The notes under the pieces were generated by a model. That model had not been told where the DNA came from. It searched no databases and was given only the letters and a program-made list of their open reading frames with translations. Position numbers and translations under genes: made by a program. Of a stretch of 64,000 bases of DNA, positions 43,419-50,478 are shown in pieces. The DNA lies in the IMG/VR virus record IMGVR_UViG_3300046167_000417, positions 1 to 64,000 of that record. One strand, given 5' to 3'. The DNA is from a virus. Positions within the stretch are counted from its first letter, which is position 1; each line of letters starts with the position of its first letter.

Positions 43419-43665
43419 TCCAAAAAACATGAAAGAAGCATGCCTCTATGTAGAACAGGCAAGAAAAAATCGTGGTCGCGAGCATAGGCGTGTCCACTCC
43501 CATGAAGTATGCGGCAGACTGACTGATAGCGAATGGCTGTCTGTAGTTACAAGGCAAAAGAAAACGTTTGCTAAAGGTAAGACGTTTGCCCATACTGCAA
43601 GGTGGAATGATCACCACGAAAAGTGGGATTTAAAAACAGTAAAAAATAAATACAATAAACTATGA
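43411..43665 (+). CDS. Small basic His/Arg-rich protein, 84 aa
   Basis: Start taken at the ATG overlapping the previous stop by 8 bases; a longer ORF exists but would cover the 66-aa gene. The sequence has a basic core (KNRGREHRRVHSHEVCGRL) and a Lys/His-rich end (ARWNDHHEKWDLKTVKN), suggesting nucleic-acid or metal binding. Confidence 0.5.
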   Translation: MSNPKNMKEACLYVEQARKNRGREHRRVHSHEVCGRLTDSEWLSVVTRQKKTFAKGKTFAHTARWNDHHEKWDLKTVKNKYNKL

Positions 43666-43781
43666 GTAAAATAAAAAACCCGTGGGATTTAGCCTACGAA
43701 TTAAACAAAGATAATTATAGTAGAGCAGATATAGATGATATGTTGTTCTGTGAAGTAGAAGAATTAATAAATCAAGAATAA
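43662..43781 (+). CDS. Small acidic early protein, 39 aa
   Basis: Starts MSKIKNPWDLAYELNKDNYS and ends with an acidic helix. ATGA overlap with the previous gene shows coupled translation. No family. Confidence 0.5.
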   Translation: MSKIKNPWDLAYELNKDNYSRADIDDMLFCEVEELINQE

Positions 43782-44027
43782 ATGAAAGATAATATTAGAG
43801 TAAACGGATGGGACTTCGAGTATGTAAGTCAAGATGATGGTAACGACCAGTTTTACCAGTGTAGAGGTGAGGTAATGTATGATGACGAGCATGACCAAAT
43901 ACCTGAACCAGCGTTGTGGAATGCAGCGTTGAAGTTAGAAGAACAGTTAACCGAAGAAGGTTATAGATGTGATGCAAATCATTCAGAAAAAGGTTGGGTT
44001 GAAGTAACAATATATAATAAGATATAA
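43782..44027 (+). CDS. Small acidic early protein, 81 aa
   Basis: Asp/Glu-rich with a strand (RVNGWDFEYVSQDDGNDQFY), a helix (EPALWNAALKLEEQLTEEG) and a final strand (WVEVTIYNK), i.e. a compact alpha/beta fold. Acidic small early proteins of this type sometimes mimic DNA; nothing here proves that. Confidence 0.55.
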   Translation: MKDNIRVNGWDFEYVSQDDGNDQFYQCRGEVMYDDEHDQIPEPALWNAALKLEEQLTEEGYRCDANHSEKGWVEVTIYNKI

Positions 44028-44028
44028 T

Positions 44029-44226
44029 ATGGAAAAAGTAAAAGACTATGTAGAAAGTGAATTAAAAATGTTAGATAGAGGTATTGTAGCCACACCTAAT
44101 CAAGATTACCTTTTACAATTTACAGAAGCTAACAATGGAAGTAATGATTACTTACTAATGCAAATGGCAAAAAACTATGGCTATAAAATAGCTTTATTAA
44201 ATATAAAAGATAGATTTTATGAGTAG
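44029..44226 (+). CDS. Small early protein, 65 aa
   Basis: Helical, starting EKVKDYVESELKMLDRGIVA and ending NIKDRFYE. It overlaps the next gene by 8 bases. Function unknown. Confidence 0.5.
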   Translation: MEKVKDYVESELKMLDRGIVATPNQDYLLQFTEANNGSNDYLLMQMAKNYGYKIALLNIKDRFYE

Positions 44227-44434
44227 AATGAAAGAAATAGACGAAATAGCACAAGGTATTGCTGACGTCACTAAAGAATTAATGTATGATAGTATACATT
44301 GGCAAATAGCAGATCAACACGTTGAAGGTGATTCTTACAACGACTTGCACGATTATGTTATGGCTAAGGCTATTGAGTATATGTATTTATCTCAAGAGAG
44401 ATTTCCACACAAACAAAATACGATTTCAAATTGA
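44219..44434 (+). CDS. Small helical early protein, 71 aa
   Basis: Reads MSRMKEIDEIAQGIADVTKE, with HWQIADQHVEGDSYNDLHDY in the middle and MAKAIEYMYLSQERF near the end. All-helical, charged. The 3' end runs into promoter copy 5. No family recognised. Confidence 0.5.
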   Translation: MSRMKEIDEIAQGIADVTKELMYDSIHWQIADQHVEGDSYNDLHDYVMAKAIEYMYLSQERFPHKQNTISN

Positions 44435-44449
44435 TAATATAAATGTAAC
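44417..44449 (+). promoter_or_regulatory. Early promoter-like motif, copy 5
   Basis: AATAC, 11 bases, GATAATATA, AATGTAAC. The ATG of the zinc-ribbon gene follows 26 bases after GATAATATA, the same distance as in copy 4. Confidence 0.7.
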
Positions 44450-44466
44450 TATTAAAATAATAAACT

Positions 44467-44655
44467 ATGTATTGTAAATGCGGCACAGAAGTGCACCCTA
44501 TCAGAATAAATTATGGCTATAAAACTTGTGTTCCTTGCAGCACTGTAGAAGATTACAGTTATATTCCTATAATAAATCACAAGACAGGTAATACAATACA
44601 AGTTGTTAGCCAAGAAGTAAGTGCATCAGTGCACAGAGCTTGGCGACGTAAGTAG
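44467..44655 (+). CDS. Small zinc-ribbon protein, 62 aa
   Basis: MYCKCGTEVHPIRINYGYKT followed by CVPC gives CxC and CxxC pairs separated by about 15 residues, a zinc-ribbon or rubredoxin knuckle layout. A basic tail (SVHRAWRRK) could contact nucleic acid or RNA polymerase. It is the only gene behind promoter copy 5 before the non-coding region. Confidence 0.6.
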   Translation: MYCKCGTEVHPIRINYGYKTCVPCSTVEDYSYIPIINHKTGNTIQVVSQEVSASVHRAWRRK

Positions 44656-44894
44656 ACTGTCGCTGTGTGTACTCAGGGAGGAGATGACACGGCAGGTCTA
44701 ATAGCTACTGTGGAGGGATTAGTACGGCTACGGTATTTTAAGTAGTTAAGCTAACGAAGATCCTCTAAGGTAGTAAATAGCTAGACTAGTAGCTTAATTA
44801 GGTATGATTAAAGGCGAACGAAGATTAATTAGAAGCATCATTGCATCACCTTCTATTCGGCTCGATGATTACACATAAGTGAATAGCTAGCGGG

Positions 44895-44975
44895 AACTAG
44901 GTCAGGTTAGAGACGCAAGACAGGCTTCGCGACTCGGGCTACCGACGGGTATGAGGTTCGAATCCTCACTAGTTA
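44895..44975 (+). ncRNA. tRNA-like element 4, 81 nt
   Basis: AACTAG (44895-44900) pairs with CTAGTT (44969-44974), stacked on a perfect T-arm TGAGG-TTCGAAT-CCTCA. A short D-arm GTC-AGGTTAGA-GAC follows the acceptor directly. The middle folds into an imperfect stem (GCAAG with CTT-GC, one bulge) and a perfect TCGG-GCTA-CCGA hairpin. No normal 7-base anticodon loop. Followed by ACTAAG. It may be a highly diverged long-arm tRNA. Confidence 0.5.
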
Positions 44976-45064
44976 CTAAGCCCAGCGAATAAATAACAAA
45001 CCTGCGTACTGGTTGAGTGTAACTAAATCAAGGTACCGGAGAGCGGTTAGGAAATGACTGGGTA

Positions 45065-45129
45065 GGACGTGAATGGTTAAACGTTATACAATATGTATTG
45101 TAGTGCGGGTTCGATTCCCGCCACGTCCA
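45065..45129 (+). ncRNA. tRNA-like element 3, compact cloverleaf
   Basis: A perfect 7-bp acceptor (GGACGTG/CACGTCC) and perfect T-arm (GCGGG-TTCGATT-CCCGC) flank a reduced centre: a D-arm AATG-GTTAAA-CGTT with no linker after the acceptor, and a hairpin TACAA-TATGTA-TTGTA with a 6-base loop where 7 are expected. Total 64 nt plus A. Followed by CTAATTAC. It could be a shortened tRNA or a non-decoding tRNA-like RNA. Confidence 0.6.
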
Positions 45130-45143
45130 CTAATTACAAATTA

Positions 45144-45168
45144 AATACGAATAAAAACTGATAATATA
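45144..45168 (+). promoter_or_regulatory. Early promoter-like motif, copy 6
   Basis: AATAC, 11 bases, GATAATATA. The 79-aa gene starts 10 bases downstream, so the mRNA would be nearly leaderless. Confidence 0.65.
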
Positions 45169-45177
45169 ATAAAACAA

Positions 45178-45417
45178 ATGGCAGAATTAAAAACAATTTA
45201 CGACGAGCTTTTACCAAATGTAAAGCTAAAATTAAGAGCTAGCGCTAGAGAATACGCTACAGCTAAAAGATTAAAATATACATTAATGTCTAAGTACCTA
45301 TGGTCACACTTAACAATTGACGAGGTTAGAGATCTATTGACATATGGTGGAGTTAACAGCTGGGAGTTAGACTCTTTTAGTTTCATGTATGGTGATAAAA
45401 TTATAGATAAAAACTAA
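45178..45417 (+). CDS. Small helical early protein, 79 aa
   Basis: Basic, helical (VKLKLRASAREYATAKRLKY) with an acidic stretch (LTIDEVRDLLTYGG). Shares with the protein at 45653 a final pattern of TYGGVxSWxx / MYGGVSIWNY, suggesting that the two are related. Start overlaps the neighbouring stop by one base (A of TAATG). Confidence 0.5.
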   Translation: MAELKTIYDELLPNVKLKLRASAREYATAKRLKYTLMSKYLWSHLTIDEVRDLLTYGGVNSWELDSFSFMYGDKIIDKN

Positions 45418-45656
45418 TGGAACAGGTGTTTAAATTAACGAAAAGCGACTTAAGTGAAAGAGCTTCTAACAAAGCTTTTGCTAAAGTTGCTATGCTAAAA
45501 TTCGAAATAGACGGTTTAGCAAACGACATAAAGTCGGGAAATACAGGTGGTATAACAATGGAAGAGCTATGTATGGTGTACGAGAGTACTAAAGTAGAAT
45601 TACAAGTATGGAATTACTTATCAGAATTAATAGAAAAAAACAATAAATTAACATGA
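45417..45656 (+). CDS. Small helical early protein, 79 aa
   Basis: Charged and helical (SDLSERASNKAFAKVAMLKF, then SGNTGGITMEELCMVYEST). It is translationally coupled on both sides (one-base and four-base overlaps). No family recognised. Confidence 0.5.
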   Translation: MEQVFKLTKSDLSERASNKAFAKVAMLKFEIDGLANDIKSGNTGGITMEELCMVYESTKVELQVWNYLSELIEKNNKLT

Positions 45657-46078
45657 GAGACTTAGAACAAGAGCATATGGACTGGAAACAGAGACGTGCA
45701 GAACTAGTAGATTTATTCGCTAAACGTATGTTTATAGAGTACGGCATCAAAGAAATGACTACTAAAAGACAAAAGAAAAATGGTACAAAACAGTTTGTTT
45801 TACCTAATGGTGATCAAATAGCTTCGTATAAAACCGGTTATGTAAGAAGATGTAACTCAAGCGACAGAATATATCAGTTAAACAAGGTATATAAACGTGA
45901 AGAAAGATACACTGTTATAAATGGCGGTGAGCTAAAGACTATGAAATATATAGTGCATGCTAGAGAATTAATTAATGATCCACTTGCAAGACTTATGTAT
46001 ATAGTAGATTTTTGCAAAAGAAACTATGACATGAGAAACTTAACCATGTACGGTGGAGTATCAATATGGAATTATTAA
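45653..46078 (+). CDS. Early protein, 141 aa
   Basis: Basic, with a Lys-rich centre (TTKRQKKNGTKQFVLPNGDQ) and C-terminal LTMYGGVSIWNY. No known domain. The end resembles the middle of the 79-aa protein at 45178 (YGGVNSW), so both may carry a shared short motif for a common partner. Confidence 0.5.
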   Translation: MRDLEQEHMDWKQRRAELVDLFAKRMFIEYGIKEMTTKRQKKNGTKQFVLPNGDQIASYKTGYVRRCNSSDRIYQLNKVYKREERYTVINGGELKTMKYIVHARELINDPLARLMYIVDFCKRNYDMRNLTMYGGVSIWNY

Positions 46079-46095
46079 CACTTTATTAAATAAAA

Positions 46096-46452
46096 ATGAC
46101 TAAAATAGAATTACAAGAAAAAGTTGACAAACTAGAAACAACTTTAAACTCAGTAGAGTTAAACGCAAAAGTACTAAAAGACGATCTAGCAGAAGCTCAG
46201 AGAAAACTAGCTGATGTTAGTAAACCTAAGCTTTATCCGTCTCAGATAGATGAATTAAGAGAAGCTGTACATCAAGCAGTACAACAGATAAGTTTTGATA
46301 ACGTAGATTCTTACAGTTATGACTTTGAAATTGACTACGACAACCAACTAAGATTATCTAACATAGAATTCGATGGTGAGTCTGACTTAGAGGAATGCAT
46401 ATGTGACTATGTAGAAGATTGTTTTAATGTAATAGATGCTGAAGATGAATAG
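46096..46452 (+). CDS. Acidic coiled-coil early protein, 118 aa
   Basis: N-terminal coiled coil (IELQEKVDKLETTLNSVELN), then an acidic C-terminal half (YDFEIDYDNQLRLSNIEFDG; ECICDYVEDC). No family. It overlaps the next gene by 17 bases. Confidence 0.5.
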   Translation: MTKIELQEKVDKLETTLNSVELNAKVLKDDLAEAQRKLADVSKPKLYPSQIDELREAVHQAVQQISFDNVDSYSYDFEIDYDNQLRLSNIEFDGESDLEECICDYVEDCFNVIDAEDE

Positions 46453-46708
46453 TACTAAGCAAAAATTACCTAAATGGTTTAACGGTGAATTATACACTGA
46501 AGGTGAAACTGTAGCAAACCCGTTTACAGGTGAAGAGATTGAGCTTACTAATGTTGAGCTCAGTCTTTATGACTTTATAATGGGTTGTAACATGCTATTT
46601 GAGTCATCTCCAAGAGTAATGACAAAAAAAAGAATAAACCAATTTGATAAAGCTCTAATTTGGTTTAGAATTAATAACCCACAAGCATACATGGTATTGC
46701 TTGACTAA
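46436..46708 (+). CDS. Early protein, 90 aa
   Basis: Starts MLKMNSTKQKLPKWFNGELY, continues with EGETVANPFTGEEIELT and a helical end (ALIWFRINNPQAYMVLLD). The TGEEIELTxxELSLYDFIMG piece is one seen in other phages' small early genes. No function assigned. An alternative start at the ATG near 46445 would shorten it by three residues. Confidence 0.55.
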   Translation: MLKMNSTKQKLPKWFNGELYTEGETVANPFTGEEIELTNVELSLYDFIMGCNMLFESSPRVMTKKRINQFDKALIWFRINNPQAYMVLLD

Positions 46709-46712
46709 AAAT

Positions 46713-46785
46713 TGCGCGGTAGAGCAGCAGGTAGCTCGCTAGCCTCATAAGCTAGAGGTCGGAGGTTCGAGTCCTCCCTGCGCAC
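46713..46785 (+). tRNA. tRNA-Met (anticodon CAT)
   Basis: A complete cloverleaf: acceptor TGCGCGG/CTGCGCA with one G-T pair, D-arm GAGC-AGCAGGTA-GCTC, anticodon stem CTAGC/GCTAG with loop CTCATAA, variable AGGTC, T-arm GGAGG-TTCGAGT-CCTCC. The anticodon stem lacks the three G-C pairs of initiator tRNA, so it is elongator Met or, if C34 is lysidinylated, Ile2. CCA is not encoded. The discriminator base is C. Confidence 0.9.
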
Positions 46786-46806
46786 CTAATATTTAAATAA
46801 CAAACA

Positions 46807-47247
46807 ATGAGTACAAGAAGTATAACAATGGTTGTAGACAGATCAGAAGCTGAAAACAACGAACTAGGTTTTGCTTGTGAACCATCCTTATTGGCTGACA
46901 AAAGCTATGTAAATATGTATTTACACCACGACGGTTATCCCGAGTGGCATGGCGTTAATTTAGCTAGATGGGTAAATCACATGCAACAAGATCAAGGATT
47001 TACTAATTTTAATGACGCATCAAGAATAGCTGCACACTTAGTAAAAGACTTTCACTACAACAGTCAATATCTATACCCTAGCGTAGAAAGTATTGATCAC
47101 ATGTACACTTATATACTATGGACTGGTAAATCTGATGTATGGATAAGCTGCTTTAATAATTATGAGAACAAAAATGTATTTGTTTTACCTTCATATAATG
47201 TTGATGTAAGATATAATCAAGACATGGATTATAAGAAGTGGAGCTAA
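46807..47247 (+). CDS. Conserved phage protein, 146 aa
   Basis: The start MSTRSITMVVDRSE and the block YVNMYLHHDGYPEWHGVNLA form a recognisable small family seen in other phages (DGYPxxHG) with unknown function. It has mixed alpha/beta character and several conserved-looking His and Trp residues. It begins 21 bases after the tRNA. Confidence 0.6.
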   Translation: MSTRSITMVVDRSEAENNELGFACEPSLLADKSYVNMYLHHDGYPEWHGVNLARWVNHMQQDQGFTNFNDASRIAAHLVKDFHYNSQYLYPSVESIDHMYTYILWTGKSDVWISCFNNYENKNVFVLPSYNVDVRYNQDMDYKKWS

Positions 47248-47257
47248 ATACATAAAA

Positions 47258-47282
47258 AATACGGATGAAATCAGATAATATA
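47258..47282 (+). promoter_or_regulatory. Early promoter-like motif, copy 7
   Basis: AATAC, 11 bases, GATAATATA (47274-47282). It overlaps a possible ATG at 47265; the next ATG is at 47286. It precedes the ligase-to-nrdA block, which has no further copies. Confidence 0.65.
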
Positions 47283-47285
47283 TAT

Positions 47286-47555
47286 ATGACAAACGAAGAG
47301 ATTGAAAAATTAGCAAAGCTAGTTGCAAGATTGGTTATTGAAAATATGCCTGACATGAAAATAGAAATTGTAGACGACGAACAAGATTGGAAGTTTACAT
47401 TAGATGATGAAGAAGAGGAAATTAGCCTATTAACCCAACTAGCTAAAGCTATGACAGAACTTGACTTTAACTTAAAAAATGAAAATTATTTAAAATGTAA
47501 AGAACTGCAAGATCAAATTAAATCAATAGAAAAAAAACTTAAAAACAAAAAGTAA
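47286..47555 (+). CDS. Small acidic helical protein with UVR-like C-terminus, 89 aa
   Basis: Start placed at MTNEEIEKLAKLVARLVIEN because the earlier ATG (47265) lies inside promoter copy 7. The C-terminal helix pair (AMTELDFNLKNENYLKCKEL, then QDQIKSIEKKL) resembles a UVR motif of UvrB/UvrC type. Function unknown; a protein-protein contact role is plausible. The ligase ATG follows directly. Confidence 0.55.
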   Translation: MTNEEIEKLAKLVARLVIENMPDMKIEIVDDEQDWKFTLDDEEEEISLLTQLAKAMTELDFNLKNENYLKCKELQDQIKSIEKKLKNKK

Positions 47556-48401
47556 ATGAAAATTAAACCAATGCTCGCATACAAAGTAGATGCAAAACCT
47601 ATCGACTGGTCCGAGAATGTGTTTATGCAACCAAAACTTGACGGTGTAAGGTGTATAATACAGACTGACGATCAAGGCAAAGTGATAGCTTATTCACGCA
47701 CGGGTAAACCGTGGCTTAACATTAATCACATATTAAAAGATCTTAAACCTTTCTTCGATCAACAGCCAGACGTTATACTAGACGGTGAGCTGTATAATCA
47801 TGATCTAAGAGATGATTTTGAACAAATAATATCATTAGTCAGAACTCAAAAACCAAGTCCTTACGTGCGTTCTAAGTCTAAAAAATTAGTACAATTTCAT
47901 TGTTACGATTATGCTAATGGTAGTGATAGTTATAAAACACGTATGGATAACCTAGCTGTAGCTAGTTTTTATTCTTATTGTGTAAAATATGTACCAACAA
48001 GCGTAGTTTATCACTATAATCACGCTCAATTAAAGCATGAAGCTTTTTTAGAACGAGGTTACGAAGGCTCTATACTGCGTTTAAATAAACCTTATGAACA
48101 AAAACGCTCTTATAGCTTACAAAAATTCAAGGATTTCCATGATGCTGAAGCTACAATAATTGGTTATGTTAAAGGTAAAGGTAAACGCACAGGAACGTTA
48201 GGTAAATTTATAATGAAAGATGATGAAGGTATAGAGTTCGGTTGCCCACCAGGTAAAGGATTCAACTACAAAGATCTAACAAAAATACTTAACAATATTG
48301 ATGACTATATAGGTCAACGTGCTACTTTTACTTATTTCGAACGTACTAAAGCTAATAGCTACAGGCATCCAATGTTTAAAACACTACGTAATTATGAGTA
48401 A
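47556..48401 (+). CDS. ATP-dependent DNA ligase
   Basis: 281 aa, a minimal viral-size ligase. The nucleotidyltransferase motif I is MQPKLDGVR with the adenylated Lys27. Further motifs are ILDGELYN (III), EGSILRLNKPY (IV) and YSLQKFKDF (V). A C-terminal OB-like part has KRTGTLGKFIMKDDEG. It seals nicks during replication. The gene is the first of the replication block after promoter copy 7. Confidence 0.9.
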   Translation: MKIKPMLAYKVDAKPIDWSENVFMQPKLDGVRCIIQTDDQGKVIAYSRTGKPWLNINHILKDLKPFFDQQPDVILDGELYNHDLRDDFEQIISLVRTQKPSPYVRSKSKKLVQFHCYDYANGSDSYKTRMDNLAVASFYSYCVKYVPTSVVYHYNHAQLKHEAFLERGYEGSILRLNKPYEQKRSYSLQKFKDFHDAEATIIGYVKGKGKRTGTLGKFIMKDDEGIEFGCPPGKGFNYKDLTKILNNIDDYIGQRATFTYFERTKANSYRHPMFKTLRNYE

Positions 48402-48501
48402 GTTAATATACCAATTATATAACGACAATATGATAAGCGAAGAAGTAGTACACTTATTATTAGATAAATACTATAATAGACCAAATAAAAGAAGATATTA
48501 A
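48394..48501 (+). CDS. Small basic protein, 35 aa
   Basis: Reads MSKLIYQLYNDNMISEEVVH and ends in KYYNRPNKRRY. It overlaps the ligase stop by 8 bases and the next start by one base (TAATG), the same coupling as other genes here, which supports expression. Confidence 0.5.
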   Translation: MSKLIYQLYNDNMISEEVVHLLLDKYYNRPNKRRY

Positions 48502-48998
48502 TGAATATATTTTATTTAGATGAAGATCCAGTGAAAGCAGCGAGCCATTTCTATGACAAACATAAAGTAAAAATGATATTAGAATCGGCTCAAATGCTTT
48601 GCACAGCGCATCACCATTATGCTGAACTTAACTACCCAATGGTTGAAGTTCCTTATAAAAAAGCGCATTATAATCATCCGTCTACTATATGGTGTAGACA
48701 AAACGCAGAGCAATACATGTGGTTGTATAATCACATGCTAGCTCTCGGTGAAGAATATACTAAAAGATACAAAAAAACACATTTAACTATAATAAAATGC
48801 AAAGAACCTTTAAAACATTTACCTCTAGGAATACCGGACAGTACTTTTACAGAACCTCCTCAATGCATGCCAGACGAGTACAAGGTGCATGGAGATAGCG
48901 TCACAGGTTACTGGAATTATTACGAGGGTGAAAAACACACAGTAAGAAACAAAAATGAACAAATAATAACAAGACCATATGCAAAGGAAATTATATAA
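48501..48998 (+). CDS. Conserved phage protein, 165 aa (DPxKAAxxxxDKHxVKM family)
   Basis: Starts MNIFYLDEDPVKAASHFYDK and HKVKMILESAQMLCTAHHHY, a pattern I know from uncharacterised proteins of cyanophages and other marine phages. The region with AEQYMWLYNHMLALGEEYTK is helical and His/Tyr-rich. Function unknown; in other phages it often sits near nucleotide or DNA genes, as here. Confidence 0.6.
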   Translation: MNIFYLDEDPVKAASHFYDKHKVKMILESAQMLCTAHHHYAELNYPMVEVPYKKAHYNHPSTIWCRQNAEQYMWLYNHMLALGEEYTKRYKKTHLTIIKCKEPLKHLPLGIPDSTFTEPPQCMPDEYKVHGDSVTGYWNYYEGEKHTVRNKNEQIITRPYAKEII

Positions 48999-49002
48999 AC
49001 AC

Positions 49003-49101
49003 ATGGAATCAAATGATTCCTTCGGAATTAGAACAAAAATTAAAAATTTTAGGAAACCTAAGATGACAAAAGGGCCTAAAGATAATAAAGTAAGAGGCTA
49101 A
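49003..49101 (+). CDS. Tiny basic ORF, 32 aa
   Basis: Starts MESNDSFGIRTKIKNFRKPK and ends KDNKVRG. Its stop shares bases with the next ATG (TAATG). It contains Lys-rich sequence typical of unstructured RNA-binding tails. Existence is supported only by the coupling. Confidence 0.4.
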   Translation: MESNDSFGIRTKIKNFRKPKMTKGPKDNKVRG

Positions 49102-49730
49102 TGTCACAAGATAGAAACATGAAATGGTTAAATGATCGCAGGGTTTTGTATAGACGAGATCCAATAAACGATAAGCCAACCAAAGAAACCGCTTTGTATA
49201 GCTACTATGAAAATGGTACATATGAATGTTATCACTTGTTTCGTAGCAAAGCAAAGATTACTACTTATAGATCTTTAAAATGGCATTATTTAGTTTTGTA
49301 CTATTTAAATCAAGACAGCGGCGGTGGATTGTTACCGTCGCATGTTTATGAGTTTATAGCAGATAAAAATAATGGATTTGTAACGTTTTTTATAAGTGAA
49401 AAAAAGTTAAACGAAATGATAGATGATGTTTTTTTAATAGGTGGAGAACCACCAGTTAATAAGAAGCGTAAGATAATATTCAAGGAACATAGCGGTTTAA
49501 CTCCTAACGAGAAGATGAGTATTGTAGGAAAATTAATAGGAAGATCAAGTAGAGTAGATGCAGAAGCTATATATCAAGCTATGTTAGATATATCTCACAG
49601 ATATGAGAATATAACATGGTCAAAAATAGCAGGTATACTCGATTGTTCTACTAGAACAGTTCAACGTAATTTAACAAAACAGTTAAGAGACGAAAAAGAA
49701 ATATTAAACATGGAAAATGAAAAAATATAA
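49101..49730 (+). CDS. Helix-turn-helix DNA-binding protein, 209 aa
   Basis: The C-terminal part contains YENITWSKIAGILDCSTRTV followed by QRNLTKQL, a good helix-turn-helix. The N-terminal part is mixed and basic. It directly precedes and overlaps the sigma-factor gene, so a role in phage transcription or replication control is plausible. No enzyme motif is seen. Confidence 0.65.
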   Translation: MSQDRNMKWLNDRRVLYRRDPINDKPTKETALYSYYENGTYECYHLFRSKAKITTYRSLKWHYLVLYYLNQDSGGGLLPSHVYEFIADKNNGFVTFFISEKKLNEMIDDVFLIGGEPPVNKKRKIIFKEHSGLTPNEKMSIVGKLIGRSSRVDAEAIYQAMLDISHRYENITWSKIAGILDCSTRTVQRNLTKQLRDEKEILNMENEKI

Positions 49731-50478
49731 CATACAAAACTATATAAGATACAAAGAAGATGTTAAGACGTCTATAGCTAATCTAGAAGGTAAGTTTTAC
49801 GATGAATACACGAGAAATGAACTTATAGTAAAGTTTATGCCTCTTGTAGAGAATTTAGCTCGTAAGTTTTCAACATCACAGCAAGCATCTGGTGTTTTAA
49901 GTATAAACGATTTACTTCAAATAGGTAATGAAGGATTAGTTAAAGCCGTAGATAAAATAGATTGGTCAATGATAGAAGAATCACCTGATGTTGAAAAAAC
50001 ACTAAAGTCTTTCTTATCAAAAAGAATCAAAGGTAATATAAGACGTAGGATAGACATAAACAGAGGTGATATAAGGATTCCAGAACACAAGATCAATGAA
50101 ATGCGTAAGAATCCAAAAGACAAAAAGCTAGTAGAAATATTTTTTAATAGTATATTTATGTCTATAGACGCTCAAGTTACTAATGATGATGAAGAAAACA
50201 TGATATATCAAATAGCAGATAAATCTGAGCCTTATAATATTCAATTAATGAATATTTACTTAAAAGGTTTAATGAAAAAGCATTTAAATACCGAAGAGTA
50301 CGAGGTGCTTAGATTGTCTTATGGTTTAGACTGTGATAAGTATTCTGCTAAAGAAATAGCTAAAGAATTAAATATAACAGGTGTAAGTGATTATGTGCGT
50401 GTTTCTGAGCTAAAAAAGAAAGCTGTACAGAAATTAATAGACAACGTAGATCACTCGCAAGTGCTTGATTATCTTTAA
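49717..50478 (+). CDS. Sigma-70 family RNA polymerase sigma factor
   Basis: 253 aa. Region 2 shows NELIVKFMPLVENLARKFS and then INDLLQIGNEGLVKAVDKID; region 3 has RGDIRIPEHKINEMRKN; region 4 has EVLRLSYGLDCDKYSAKEIA and a recognition helix (VSDYVRVSELKKKAVQKL). Phage sigma factors redirect host RNA polymerase to phage promoters. The repeated AATAC-N11-GATAATAYA motif is an attractive target, but this link is inferred. It overlaps the HTH gene by 14 bases. Confidence 0.85.
   Translation: MKKYNIQNYIRYKEDVKTSIANLEGKFYDEYTRNELIVKFMPLVENLARKFSTSQQASGVLSINDLLQIGNEGLVKAVDKIDWSMIEESPDVEKTLKSFLSKRIKGNIRRRIDINRGDIRIPEHKINEMRKNPKDKKLVEIFFNSIFMSIDAQVTNDDEENMIYQIADKSEPYNIQLMNIYLKGLMKKHLNTEEYEVLRLSYGLDCDKYSAKEIAKELNITGVSDYVRVSELKKKAVQKLIDNVDHSQVLDYL

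Larger units (their letters stand above)
44656..45177 (+). ncRNA. Non-coding region of 522 bases with tRNA-like elements 3 and 4
   Basis: No ORF of note. Its base composition is more GC-rich than its neighbours. It contains two tRNA-like elements (44895-44975 and 45065-45129), annotated separately, and promoter copy 6. The first 240 bases hold further inverted-repeat pieces and D-arm-like strings (TAGCTTAATTAGGTA near 44790) but no closed structure I can defend. Confidence 0.5.

Noticed and set aside
43288-43665. A 125-aa start for the basic protein at 43411
   Set aside because: It would cover most of the 66-aa gene; the ATG at 43411 gives the usual short overlap.
44656-45129. A tmRNA with a coding tag
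   Set aside because: The 3' T-arm resembles tmRNA, but I found no tag reading frame like the Bacteroidota type (ending ALAA) and no matching 5' acceptor strand far upstream.
46713-46785. Initiator tRNA-fMet
   Set aside because: The anticodon stem is CTAGC/GCTAG without the three G-C pairs and the acceptor end is paired T-A, so elongator Met or Ile2 is more likely.
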